NCBI GenBank assembly: GCA_011523515.1 | Contig: WTGO01000057.1 | Location: 1 to 64,000, forward strand | Direction of reading: 5' to 3' | Length of the DNA stretch: 64,000 nucleotides | DNA from: Chloroflexota bacterium | GTDB taxonomy: Bacteria > Chloroflexota > Anaerolineae > Aggregatilineales > Phototrophicaceae | In this document: positions 16,985 to 25,660 of the stretch, piece after piece | Layout of the letters: every line of letters begins with the position of its first letter | Numbering within the stretch: position 1 is the stretch's first letter | Position numbers and translations under genes: made by a program | The notes under the pieces: model-generated | The model's database searches: none | Told to the model about the DNA's origin: nothing | What the model saw: only the letters and a program-made list of their open reading frames with translations

Positions 16985-18322
16985 CTACCCATCCATATCC
17001 AGGATGCGCTGTTGGGCTTTGGCGGTCGCGTCAGCCGGCGCCATGCCGCCGTACATATCCTGAATGGCGTCCACGATGACGAGGGCGTATTCGCTCCAAC
17101 CTTCGCGGAAGACGACGGTCGTGCGCGAGGTCTGCATGGCTTCGAGCACGGTATCGACATAAAGCGGATTCAACGCGTCGACATACTCGGCTTTGTCCCA
17201 GGTCGAAACGCGGGTCGCGCCGCCGTGGTAGGCGCCGATTACCGGCTCGATAGCCTTGCTGGTCATCCATTGGATGAAGTACCAGGCCGCTTCGGGATTC
17301 TGTGAGTTGGCGGGAATGCCGATGCCCCACATCCAGTGGCCGGTCCAGGAAGCGCCGCCCGCTTCCACCGGCGGCATGACGGCGTAACCGGTCTTGCCGG
17401 CGACGGCTGAGGCGTCCGGATCTTCAAAGCCGGGACCAAATAGGCTGGCGTCGATGAAGAAGCCGGCGCGCCCTTGCTGGAAGAGCAGACTGGCATCGGG
17501 CCAATCGAGCGATTGCACGTTGATGGGACCGGCCGACATCATGCCGGCGTAATGCGACAGCCCAGCGGTAACGCGCTCGTCGGTCAGCTGCGGCGCTGAC
17601 CAATCGCCATCGAACCAGACGTTGTAAGGCAGGGACATATCCGCTTCACCCCAATTGTTGAAGACCATGCCGGTTACCGTGTCCATGATGGTATGCGAGC
17701 GGATGCCGCGCATGACGGCGCCGGCGACCGAGCCGCCGCTGGCGTCACTGATGCTCTGCGCCGCTTCGATCAAGCCGTCCATGGTATCCGGGATTTCGCC
17801 GTCGAGATATTCGTCGATAATGTCCTGATTCCAGAACAGGGTATAAGCTTCGAAGGAAACGGGAATGGCGTAGTCTTGCGCGTCCATGTCGCCGGGCGGG
17901 TATTGCGTCGCCTGGGTGAAGCCGGCCGGGAAATCGGCGAAGTCGTAATCGTCGGCGGTCATGTGGTGGTCATTGATGTACGGACTGAGCGGATGGATCA
18001 GGCCGTTGGACCATTGGGTGAAGGCGGTGGAGTCCATCGGCACCATGTAGACGTCCATGACGCCTTCATCAGCGCGCAGGGCGACTTCCATGCGGTCGAA
18101 ATAGAGATTCTCGGCCAGGGCCTCGACATTGACGGTGATGCCGGTGGCGGCTTCGAATTCGTCCATAACACTGCGCATGCCGTCCAACACCGGGTGCTCC
18201 GGCATCAGAATGGTGATTTCGCTGCCGGCGAATTGCATCCAGTCGAGATCGCCGTTGGCCTGCACCGCAGGCACGATACAGACAGCCAGAAGCAGAACCA
18301 GTACAAGCGCTTTCTTAAACAT
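16985..18322 (-). CDS. Sugar ABC transporter substrate-binding protein
   Basis: A 445-residue extracellular solute-binding protein of family 1. Residues 1-22 (MFKKALVLVLLLAVCIVPAVQA) form a signal peptide without lipobox. The mature protein has the usual two-lobe features (ITILMPEHPVLDGMRSVMDEFE, PDASLLFQQGRAGFFIDASL, MWGIGIPANSQNPEAAWYFI). A strong GAGGAGAC Shine-Dalgarno sequence precedes the ATG. As first gene of the operon it delivers sugar to the two permeases downstream. The neighbouring GH2 gene suggests an oligosaccharide or glycoside, by inference only. Confidence 0.9.
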   Translation of the reverse strand: MFKKALVLVLLLAVCIVPAVQANGDLDWMQFAGSEITILMPEHPVLDGMRSVMDEFEAATGITVNVEALAENLYFDRMEVALRADEGVMDVYMVPMDSTAFTQWSNGLIHPLSPYINDHHMTADDYDFADFPAGFTQATQYPPGDMDAQDYAIPVSFEAYTLFWNQDIIDEYLDGEIPDTMDGLIEAAQSISDASGGSVAGAVMRGIRSHTIMDTVTGMVFNNWGEADMSLPYNVWFDGDWSAPQLTDERVTAGLSHYAGMMSAGPINVQSLDWPDASLLFQQGRAGFFIDASLFGPGFEDPDASAVAGKTGYAVMPPVEAGGASWTGHWMWGIGIPANSQNPEAAWYFIQWMTSKAIEPVIGAYHGGATRVSTWDKAEYVDALNPLYVDTVLEAMQTSRTTVVFREGWSEYALVIVDAIQDMYGGMAPADATAKAQQRILDMDG

Positions 18323-18453
18323 GTTTGTCTCCTCAGACTAATTGAACAAAATCACTGACGACTGTCAGAGTGATTCCACTAGAACTCTGATGCGTCCAAT
18401 TCCTGATCTGTATGCGCATCATGCGAAGAATGGGCTGTTTACTTTCTTCTCCA

Positions 18454-20943
18454 CTATCCGAGCAGTGTTGGGAAACCGTCGTCGAGTTCAATCTCTGTCG
18501 GCGCCACGGTCAGTGCGGCAGACCGAGCGAGAGTCCTCGCTTCCGCTTTCAAGGCAAGTGCGCACCTTACGGATTCTATAACGAGACCTCTTTCGTCAGA
18601 ATCTTTGGGAATTGGCAATTGCAGTTCTCGAACGCGAGCACCGAGGGTATCAATAATATCCTGTGTAAATCGTTTCGCGTATATTTGTTCCCGAACAATT
18701 GGGCTTGAGAGAATCGCCAGAAGTAAAGCCGGGGGCATGAGCTCGTGATCATTGGATCTGATCTTGTAAATGTGACTCTGATAGACAATCTCTGTGGTAT
18801 CTTCAGTAATCATTGCACAAGTGCCAACAAGGTACGTTCCATCTCGCACCATTAATATATCGCCTACTTGTACATCCTGGCGTTCCCGCAAAGATTCGTA
18901 AATGTCTTCACTGACACAATGTTTAGGGTCTAGTTTTATTTCCCAGTTCGCGATGTCGGATGTGCGAATAAATGGAACGGGGCCAGTGCCATATGCCAAT
19001 TTTCCGACCTCGTTACCTGTGCGCAAATCTATCACACCTCGATTTATAAGCTCACCAAAATCAAGAATGTGATGAGTTTCACTGAGAGTTCCTATCTTTT
19101 CCTCGACTTCTGGATTGTAGTATTTTGGTAGATATATGTCGTCTACGATTTGGTCTTCTCGAATAGCGAAACCAAAATGGTCATATTCAATAGCTCCAGT
19201 CGTGTACTCGGAAAACTTGTTCTTGATTTTCGGAATATCGTCATAGGGAATCAGGATCCCCCTGGAGTCGTGACCGCACCAACGGGCAACAGCCATAAAT
19301 ATTGCATGCGGGTTGTCCTTGTTGGTCGGTGTCTTTTCGAGAAGAACACCGCAAGCTTTCGCATGCGTGTAAGGTTGGAACAACTCTTCTGGAAAGGATA
19401 CGACGGCAACTATGCGGGCTACGGACTTGATGTGCTGGATGACATAGCGGTGTGACGGATTACACAACATTGACTCGGGAAGAATTATTCCGGCGCGTCC
19501 ACCTGCTCTCAACAACGACAGGCAACGCTCTACAAAGAGAATCTGAGGGGGCCTGCTTTCTTGCAGCATATCTAAACGGCTATATTCCGTTGTGCCTTTT
19601 TGCTTTTTCCATTTGTGGCCAAGATCAAATTTTTTCAGTATTGATTCATCATCAATCTTTAGTTTTTTGCCAAACGGGGGATTTGTAAGCAGTACATCAA
19701 AGTACCCGAGATATATCTCCTGCCGCGTATTCGGATGCCAGTTGTTAAGGTTTTCAAGACTATTTTCGCAGTATACACCGCCCCTACCATCGCCAACGAT
19801 CGCCATGTATGCCTTGGCAACCTTAGCGAGGAAATAATCCTTGTCGACTCCGCGAAATTGTCGGATGGCCACCCGTTGCTTTTCGGCGGAAATCTCTTGT
19901 GCGGGCCATCCTAGCTCTTCGCATTGTCTTTCAACTTTCCGCCAAACGTCACGAAGTGCTTCAATTAAGAATCCTCCTGATCCACAGGCGGGGTCTATAA
20001 TTTTGTCTCTAGTTTGCAGATTGGTCATTGTGACGAGGAGATTAACTACATTTCGTGGCGTGAAAAACTGACCTTGACCACCTTTCAGTGACGGACCAAT
20101 GAATGTCTCGAAAGCTTCCCCGATTGCGTCGCGATTGGCTTCTGTTAAGGTGAAGAGTTGTAACTCGCCCACTATGTACTCAACGGATTTATCGTCGAGC
20201 ATTAGCGAGTCATCTTCCTCAATGACGTCTCCATACTGATCTTTAACGTTATCAAACAATTCGTCGATGCGTACCCTTACGTCCTTAGTAGGCTCATCAA
20301 TGCCTACCCGAAATCTAACCATGTCATCGGGACGTGTGAACCGTTCATCATATATCTTGCAGAAGATAAGATTGATGATTTGCTGCGCAAATACTTCGTC
20401 TCGGGTAATGCCAACCGCATTTGCTGCTAAGTAATTCCGAATAGTCTTGAAAACGCTCTTGAGATTCTGAGCGGGTCGCAAATCACGTCGGCGGTAAAGT
20501 CCAATATCTTCGAGACGTTCTCCGAACTGAGGAATGTTTGGTATTTCTTCGAAGAATACTTTGCCCTTGCTCTCTGACTTTTTCAAAAAAAGCTTTTCGT
20601 CTCCGTTGAACCATACGCCTACCCTTGCCTCAGAGAAGCGCAGATAGTCCTGTAGTTGTGAACGACCACTCCGCCGGTTCGGCTTTTTACACTCCACAAT
20701 GATTTTGAGAGTTTCATCCAAATGTTCGCGGCTCGAAAACACTGCGATATCAATCGGGTACTCTCTCCGAAAATCTGACGGACGGGCTTTGACTCTCCAT
20801 TGAGGGTGTGTGCGAATATTGCTACGAGGGTAACCGTAGTCGTTTACAAGTATTTTCGAAAAAACTTGTACGGCATGAACCTCTTCTGGAGTAGCCCTAA
20901 CAGACTTGCCGGAAACAAAGTCCACTAACGTTCTACTGGTCAT
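18454..20943 (-). CDS. Single-chain restriction-modification enzyme (HsdR_N nuclease + N6-MTase + HsdS-like TRD)
   Basis: The 829-residue protein combines three parts. An N-terminal type I R-like nuclease domain has D65 (PIDIAVF) and E84-C-K86 (IIVECKKP), a PD-(D/E)xK site. An HsdM-like N6-adenine methyltransferase has motif I DPACGSGGF at 317-325 and motif IV NPPF at 421-424. A C-terminal target-recognition region lies at about 605-829 (GPVPFIRTSDIANWEI, VGDILMVRDGTYLVG). This order is that of type IIG/type IIL-like enzymes, which cut and methylate with one chain. No separate HsdR, HsdS or helicase is adjacent. The gene is visibly AT-richer than its neighbours, a sign of recent transfer. The recognition site cannot be predicted. 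Confidence 0.85.
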   Translation of the reverse strand: MTSRTLVDFVSGKSVRATPEEVHAVQVFSKILVNDYGYPRSNIRTHPQWRVKARPSDFRREYPIDIAVFSSREHLDETLKIIVECKKPNRRSGRSQLQDYLRFSEARVGVWFNGDEKLFLKKSESKGKVFFEEIPNIPQFGERLEDIGLYRRRDLRPAQNLKSVFKTIRNYLAANAVGITRDEVFAQQIINLIFCKIYDERFTRPDDMVRFRVGIDEPTKDVRVRIDELFDNVKDQYGDVIEEDDSLMLDDKSVEYIVGELQLFTLTEANRDAIGEAFETFIGPSLKGGQGQFFTPRNVVNLLVTMTNLQTRDKIIDPACGSGGFLIEALRDVWRKVERQCEELGWPAQEISAEKQRVAIRQFRGVDKDYFLAKVAKAYMAIVGDGRGGVYCENSLENLNNWHPNTRQEIYLGYFDVLLTNPPFGKKLKIDDESILKKFDLGHKWKKQKGTTEYSRLDMLQESRPPQILFVERCLSLLRAGGRAGIILPESMLCNPSHRYVIQHIKSVARIVAVVSFPEELFQPYTHAKACGVLLEKTPTNKDNPHAIFMAVARWCGHDSRGILIPYDDIPKIKNKFSEYTTGAIEYDHFGFAIREDQIVDDIYLPKYYNPEVEEKIGTLSETHHILDFGELINRGVIDLRTGNEVGKLAYGTGPVPFIRTSDIANWEIKLDPKHCVSEDIYESLRERQDVQVGDILMVRDGTYLVGTCAMITEDTTEIVYQSHIYKIRSNDHELMPPALLLAILSSPIVREQIYAKRFTQDIIDTLGARVRELQLPIPKDSDERGLVIESVRCALALKAEARTLARSAALTVAPTEIELDDGFPTLLG

Positions 20944-20996
20944 GGATTTCCTTTGAGAGCCATTTGAGCTTGCTGAATTGTACAGGCTATTGCGGG

Positions 20997-22040
20997 CTAA
21001 AGCGTCACGCCATCATAAGCCGCTTGGACATTGGCGCACGCTTGATCGGCGAAGGTCTGGTCGATTTCGGCCTCATGAAAGATACCGTACCACAATCCGG
21101 CTTGACGCACGAATTGGCGCATGTTCAGAAGCGCGTGCGACACATCGTCCCAGCTGATGCCCATGGCTTCGGGGCGGATATCGACGCCGGCGCGCACGAT
21201 GGCGTCGAGCATCTCCTGCGCCCGGTCATCGTGCAGCAGCGAGCCGACATATATGCCCAAGCATACCGGCTGACCATGGATGAACTTTACCCCAGTGTAA
21301 TACTCCAGCGCGTAAAATAGAAAGTGATCGGCGCCTTCAATCGGGCGGGGATTCCAGCCGAAGTTGTGGAATGCGGCGCCGCCCCAGCGATTGGCCGTCA
21401 TCAAGGCGCGTATGCCCCTTTCGTTGACCTGGCGGATGTCGTCCAGGGCGTCCATCACCGTCGCCATCACCGCGTCCGCCTCGTCCACCATGGCCTGGTC
21501 GTAGGGCCACTTGTCTTCGACAAGACCGCGGTCACGGGCATAGCGCCAATCGGCATGGGCGGTGTGATAACACAAGATTTCGCAAATGCCGCTGCGATTC
21601 ACCACCGGCGGCGCATTCTGGATCACATCGTAGTCGACGTAGACCGCCTCCGGCACGGCCCAGCAGACATAGCGCACATTACCCTGGAAGCGCAATCCGG
21701 CGCGATGCCCAAAAGCGGCATTGACGGACATGGAGGTCGGTACCTGGAAGAGCGGCAGCTGCAGCGACCAGGCGAAGTATTTGGCGACATCCAGCGCTTG
21801 GCCGCCGCCCAGGCCGATAATCGCCCGGCACTGAGGCAGCTGGGCCACTTCGCCTTTGAGCTCGTCGCCGTCGATAGTGGACACCAGATAAGGACCGGCA
21901 GCGTTGTCGTCGAAGTGGTGGGCGAAGAGTTCCCATAAGTCGGGCATGGTCACCACCAGATAGGGCTGGTGGGCGATATTGGGCAGCTCGGCGATTAAGT
22001 TGCGCCCGAAAATGGTGGTGAAGCCGGGACGATCAAACAT
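20997..22040 (-). CDS. Iron-type alcohol/glycerol-1-phosphate dehydrogenase family protein
   Basis: A 347-residue member of the iron-containing alcohol dehydrogenase/dehydroquinate-synthase-like superfamily. The NAD-binding motif GLGGGQALDVAKYFA is clear, followed by FQVPTSMSVNAAFGHRAG. The C-terminal metal region includes GADHFLFYALEYYTGVKFIHGQPVCLG, with His in the expected HG-x-x-V segment. ATG 22040 has AGGAGCG at a good distance (7 nt); an upstream in-frame start lacks one. Possible substrates include glycerol phosphates, polyols and sugar-derived aldehydes. It is divergent from the Gfo/Idh oxidoreductase, with about 130 bp between them, and may share regulation with it. Confidence 0.82.
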   Translation of the reverse strand: MFDRPGFTTIFGRNLIAELPNIAHQPYLVVTMPDLWELFAHHFDDNAAGPYLVSTIDGDELKGEVAQLPQCRAIIGLGGGQALDVAKYFAWSLQLPLFQVPTSMSVNAAFGHRAGLRFQGNVRYVCWAVPEAVYVDYDVIQNAPPVVNRSGICEILCYHTAHADWRYARDRGLVEDKWPYDQAMVDEADAVMATVMDALDDIRQVNERGIRALMTANRWGGAAFHNFGWNPRPIEGADHFLFYALEYYTGVKFIHGQPVCLGIYVGSLLHDDRAQEMLDAIVRAGVDIRPEAMGISWDDVSHALLNMRQFVRQAGLWYGIFHEAEIDQTFADQACANVQAAYDGVTL

Positions 22041-22172
22041 AAACGCTCCTTTGTTGCGAGTGAGCCTATGAAAAGTTCGGCGCATTCATTAACTTTTAAC
22101 TATACGACTCTGCGCAGAGAGCGCAAATCCAGCATTGAGCAAGACAGATTGCAATCACCGAGGAATGAAGTG

Positions 22173-23183
22173 ATGACGCTGAAAATTGCATTCACGGGCG
22201 CCGGGCATATTTCGCGGGTTCACGCGCGGGCGGCGCGCGGACTGGCCGGACTGGAAGCGGTCGCGATCGTGAATCACCAGCCGGAGTCCAGGGCGGATTA
22301 CGCGGCAAAATTTGGCATCGAGCGGCAATACGCCTCGGTCGGTGCGCTGCTGGCGGATGGCGAGGTCGATATTCTGTGCGTCAGCACGCCTAACTACTTG
22401 CACGCGCCGCAAGCAATCGCCGCTTTGGAAGCCGGCATCCACGTCTTGGTGGAAAAACCCATGGCCATGGATGCAGCGGGGGCGCAAGCGATGCGGCGAG
22501 CGGCCGAGACTAGCGGCGCCAAGCTGCTGGTGGCGCATTGCTGGCGCTTTGATGAAGAGGTCAACTGGCTGAAGCGGCAAATCAAGGCCGGCAAGCTAGG
22601 CAGCGTACTGCGCACCAAAGGCTGCGGCGTGCACGTGAATTGGGGGCCCGACGGCTGGTTTACCCAGGCGCAATATGCCGGTGGCGGCGCGCTGGCCGAT
22701 ATGGGCGTGCACGCCATTGACACGGCGCGCTACCTGCTGGGGGATCCGCAGCCGACCAGCGTCTATGCCAAGATCGCCACTCAGTACACCGACTACGATG
22801 TCGATGACAGCGGCACGATCTGGATCAACTGGCAGGGCGGCGCGATTTCAATTGTTGAGTCCGGCTGGTGGTGGCCGCATACTGACGGTCCCGAAGCGAG
22901 TACGCAGCTCTATGGCAATTTAGGCTTCGGTCAGCTGTTTCCCACCCTCTTGGAGCTACCGGATCGCGAAGCGGGCTGCGTGGCCACTATAAACCCGGGT
23001 TATCCGCCGGTGCGCGAGGAGCATTGCCCGCAGGAAATGTACGACCGGCAGCTGGCTTATTTCGTCAGTTGTATCCGTGAAGATCGGAAACCGACACCCG
23101 GCGCTGCTGAAGGCTTGGTCAATATGCAGATCATCGACGCCGCGCTGGAGAGCAGCCGCTGCGGCGCGGTCGTTCAGTTGTAA
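22173..23183 (+). CDS. Gfo/Idh/MocA family oxidoreductase
   Basis: A 336-residue NAD(P)-dependent oxidoreductase. The N-terminal Rossmann motif is KIAFTGAGHISRVHARAA and the conserved catalytic lysine is in HVLVEKPMAMDA. The C-terminal domain holds GGGALADMGVHAIDTARYLLG, the usual substrate-domain signature. Members oxidise sugars, inositols or sugar amines. ATG 22173 is preceded by GAGGAATGAAG; the longer in-frame reading starts inside the divergent promoter region. With the dehydrogenase across the divergent gap it could form a small sugar-alcohol or inositol pathway. Confidence 0.9.
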   Translation: MTLKIAFTGAGHISRVHARAARGLAGLEAVAIVNHQPESRADYAAKFGIERQYASVGALLADGEVDILCVSTPNYLHAPQAIAALEAGIHVLVEKPMAMDAAGAQAMRRAAETSGAKLLVAHCWRFDEEVNWLKRQIKAGKLGSVLRTKGCGVHVNWGPDGWFTQAQYAGGGALADMGVHAIDTARYLLGDPQPTSVYAKIATQYTDYDVDDSGTIWINWQGGAISIVESGWWWPHTDGPEASTQLYGNLGFGQLFPTLLELPDREAGCVATINPGYPPVREEHCPQEMYDRQLAYFVSCIREDRKPTPGAAEGLVNMQIIDAALESSRCGAVVQL

Positions 23184-23247
23184 TCTGATTAGCGAAGTAG
23201 AACCAAGTTAATCGTGCGAAAATTTAATGGAAGTCTATTCATAGAGT

Positions 23248-23267
23248 GGGCGAGCCAAGGCTCGCCC
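23248..23267. repeat. Short palindromic repeat (gggcgagcc type)
   Basis: A perfect 9-bp inverted repeat with a 2-base centre lies in the 304-bp gap between 23184 and 23487. Relatives occur at 34702-34722, 34744-34764 and 48824-48846. Apart from the ribosome-binding site of the next gene, nothing else recognisable is in the gap. It could act as a 3' hairpin for the upstream oxidoreductase mRNA, but there is no U-run. Confidence 0.6.
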
Positions 23268-23487
23268 CTGCAATCATACGATTATTTTGGCAGTTTCTTT
23301 CTTACTGCTGCGATTCTCATTACTTTGTTGGAACTACTGAGACCGCAGCAGCCGCTGCGATCCTCTAATCCACCACAGGATTGAGTTACAGTTCAAACAT
23401 CATTAGACTGTTAATAGGATGTCAGTCATCTTGCCGCGCCTAATATTGAATCTGATTGGTATTGTGACCCCAACGAGGAGGAGTAAA

Positions 23488-25581
23488 GTGCGAAGATTTG
23501 CCAGCCTAAGCAAGAGGATTTGCCTTGTAGCCATGTTGCTGCTTGCACTACTGTTGGCGCTACCTATGTCTGTCGGCGCGCAAGACACGATGGACGACAG
23601 CGTCTTTGTCAGCATTCGACATTACGGTGGCCTGGATCCGGACGGACAGGACGAACTTTACCGTCTCACTGCAGAAGGATTTCTGCCTATCATCCGCGAA
23701 TCTGAAGGCTACATCGGGTACTACTGGCTGCATGAGGGCGAAAATGTAGTAGCTGTCAGCTTGTTCGAGAGCCAGGCGCAGGCTGCGGCATCGGCAGAGT
23801 CGGCGCGAGAATATGTGAACGAGAACCTCGCCCATTTGGTGGCGGGACCGCCACGGACGGTCGAAGGCCAGGTCGATATCGGCTTCGTCGAATTGCTTGA
23901 CGGCATGGGCGATGGCGAAGTCAGCAGTTTGCATGCCAGTGTCCGCATCTACGATGGCTTTGAGGCCGCCGACCTGGACGAATTTGTCGCCATTGTCGAC
24001 GACGGCTTCCTGCCGATCATGCGCGAGACGGCTGGCTTCTTCGGCTACTATCTGATGCACGACGGCGCCGGCGCACTCGTCGCCATCAGCATCTTTGACT
24101 CAGAAGCGGCGTCGCTGGCGTCCAACGAGAATGCGCGCGACTTTGTCGCCGAGAAGCTGACGGCTTACCTGCCGAGCGCGCCCGCAATTGTCAGCGGGCG
24201 CGTTGGGATCGCGTCGCTCGCCGACTTGAATGAGGGCGCGAACCTGATCGACGATGCGCCCGTCTTTGTCAGCATCCGCGTTTACGACGGCGTCGACCCG
24301 ATGAAGCGCGATGAAATCGTACGTTTGGTGGATCCGCGTTTCCTGTCGATCATGCGCGAAAGCGATGGCTTCGTCGGCTACTACTTGCTGCCGGCGGGTG
24401 ACAAGCTGGCGGCGATCAGCTTGTTCGACTCCGCCGAGCAAGCGGCGGCGTCCAACGATAAGGCGCGGGATTATGTCGCCGAATACATGGCGCCCCTGCT
24501 GCCCAACGCGCCAACGATTGTCGAAGGTCATATTGATGTCATGTACGTGAACGATGCCGACGACATGACCATGGCCGACGGCATGTCTGAGTTGTACGCA
24601 TCGCTGCGCATCTATCCGGCCAGTGACATGAGTATGCTTGGGCAGTCAGTTGAGTCGGTGAAAGCCTACCTCTTGCCGGCGCTGCATGAAGCCGGGGGAT
24701 TATTCAGCTATTACGCGCTGAATGACGGCGACGATACAATCGCCGGATTGAATGTATACGTCTCCGAGGAGAAGGCGCTGGCCGCGAACGATATTGCCGC
24801 CGCCTTCAATGCCGAACATTCAGTGGACTTTTTGCCCGATGATCCACTGCGCGTCACCGGGCAGCTGGGTGTCGCGGCGCTGGCGGAGATTCGCATGGGC
24901 GAAAATCTGGTCGGTTCGACTACGGCCGAGCATGTTTTCGCCAGCGTGCGCGTTTACGACGGCATAGATCCGGGCGATCAGGATGAGATCGGCCGTCTGA
25001 CAGGTGAAGGCTTCTTGCCCATTATGCGCGAGAGTGACGGATTCGTCGGCTATTTTCTGCTGTCGGCGGGAGATAAGCTGACGGCTGTGAGCATGTTCAG
25101 ATCGGAGGGACAGGTGTCAGCGTCGAACGAAAAGGCGCGGGAATTCGTAGTGGAGAACCTGGCGCCGCTGCTGCCCAACGCGCCGAGGATCGTCGAAGGT
25201 CAATTGTCGATCAACCACGTTCCCGCGCAAAGCGATGGCGAGTTATTTGCCAGCGTGCGTTTCTATGAAGGCTTCGACCTTAGTCACTTTGACGAAGCGA
25301 ATGACCTGGCGATTGCGCACCTGCTGCCGGCGCTGGAGGACTTGGGCGGCCTGTTCGCGCAATACGCCTTAAATGATGGTGAGGATACGGTTGTTGGCAT
25401 CAGTATTTTCGCGGACGAAGAAGCGTCCATGTCGTCCAATGATGTGGGCAAAGCCTTCACCATGGAATACCTGGCCGATTGGGCGCCGAACCCGCCGACT
25501 GGCCTCTCCGGCAAGCTGGCGATTGCGGCGTTGGCGGAGGTTCGCATGGGCGAGAACCTGGTCGGCGCGGTGATGGAGTAG
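23488..25581 (+). CDS. Secreted protein of six tandem ABM/EthD-like (dimeric alpha-beta barrel) units
   Basis: GTG 23488 is chosen because AGGAGGAG precedes it; 697 residues. A signal peptide (RICLVAMLLLALLLALPMSVGAQ) is followed by six units of about 100-113 residues, starting near 23596, 23926, 24259, 24589, 24931 and 25240. Each has a strand such as FVSIRVYDGVDP, a helix ending FLPIMRES, a strand GFVGYYLL, a second strand AISLFDS, a helix with SNDKARDYVAE and a final strand IVEGxxxI. This order resembles the ferredoxin-like antibiotic-biosynthesis-monooxygenase/EthD fold, which normally dimerises. Units 4 and 6 form a variant class (LLPALxxxGGLF, YALNDGxDT), and the ends of units 2, 4 and 6 share a LAxxRMGENLVG-like tail, so the protein looks like three two-unit repeats. 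Catalytic residues are not evident. The function is unknown. Confidence 0.8.
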   Translation: MRRFASLSKRICLVAMLLLALLLALPMSVGAQDTMDDSVFVSIRHYGGLDPDGQDELYRLTAEGFLPIIRESEGYIGYYWLHEGENVVAVSLFESQAQAAASAESAREYVNENLAHLVAGPPRTVEGQVDIGFVELLDGMGDGEVSSLHASVRIYDGFEAADLDEFVAIVDDGFLPIMRETAGFFGYYLMHDGAGALVAISIFDSEAASLASNENARDFVAEKLTAYLPSAPAIVSGRVGIASLADLNEGANLIDDAPVFVSIRVYDGVDPMKRDEIVRLVDPRFLSIMRESDGFVGYYLLPAGDKLAAISLFDSAEQAAASNDKARDYVAEYMAPLLPNAPTIVEGHIDVMYVNDADDMTMADGMSELYASLRIYPASDMSMLGQSVESVKAYLLPALHEAGGLFSYYALNDGDDTIAGLNVYVSEEKALAANDIAAAFNAEHSVDFLPDDPLRVTGQLGVAALAEIRMGENLVGSTTAEHVFASVRVYDGIDPGDQDEIGRLTGEGFLPIMRESDGFVGYFLLSAGDKLTAVSMFRSEGQVSASNEKAREFVVENLAPLLPNAPRIVEGQLSINHVPAQSDGELFASVRFYEGFDLSHFDEANDLAIAHLLPALEDLGGLFAQYALNDGEDTVVGISIFADEEASMSSNDVGKAFTMEYLADWAPNPPTGLSGKLAIAALAEVRMGENLVGAVME

Positions 25582-25612
25582 CCGCGCGCTAGAACGTGGC
25601 ACTACAAAAATG

Positions 25613-25648
25613 AAAAGAGCGTACCGGTCGGTGCGCTCTCTTTTTCTC
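25613..25648. terminator. Rho-independent terminator between convergent genes
   Basis: A 10-bp stem (gagcgtaccg with cggtgcgctc, one G-T wobble) with a 2-base centre is followed by tctttttct and preceded by aaaa. It lies between the six-unit gene (plus) and the Fic gene (minus), and can work in both directions. Confidence 0.8.
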
Positions 25649-25660
25649 CTGTTAAGCTGG

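Noticed and set aside
18454-20943. Classical type I restriction system
   Set aside because: No separate HsdS or helicase HsdR gene is present, and all parts are in one chain.
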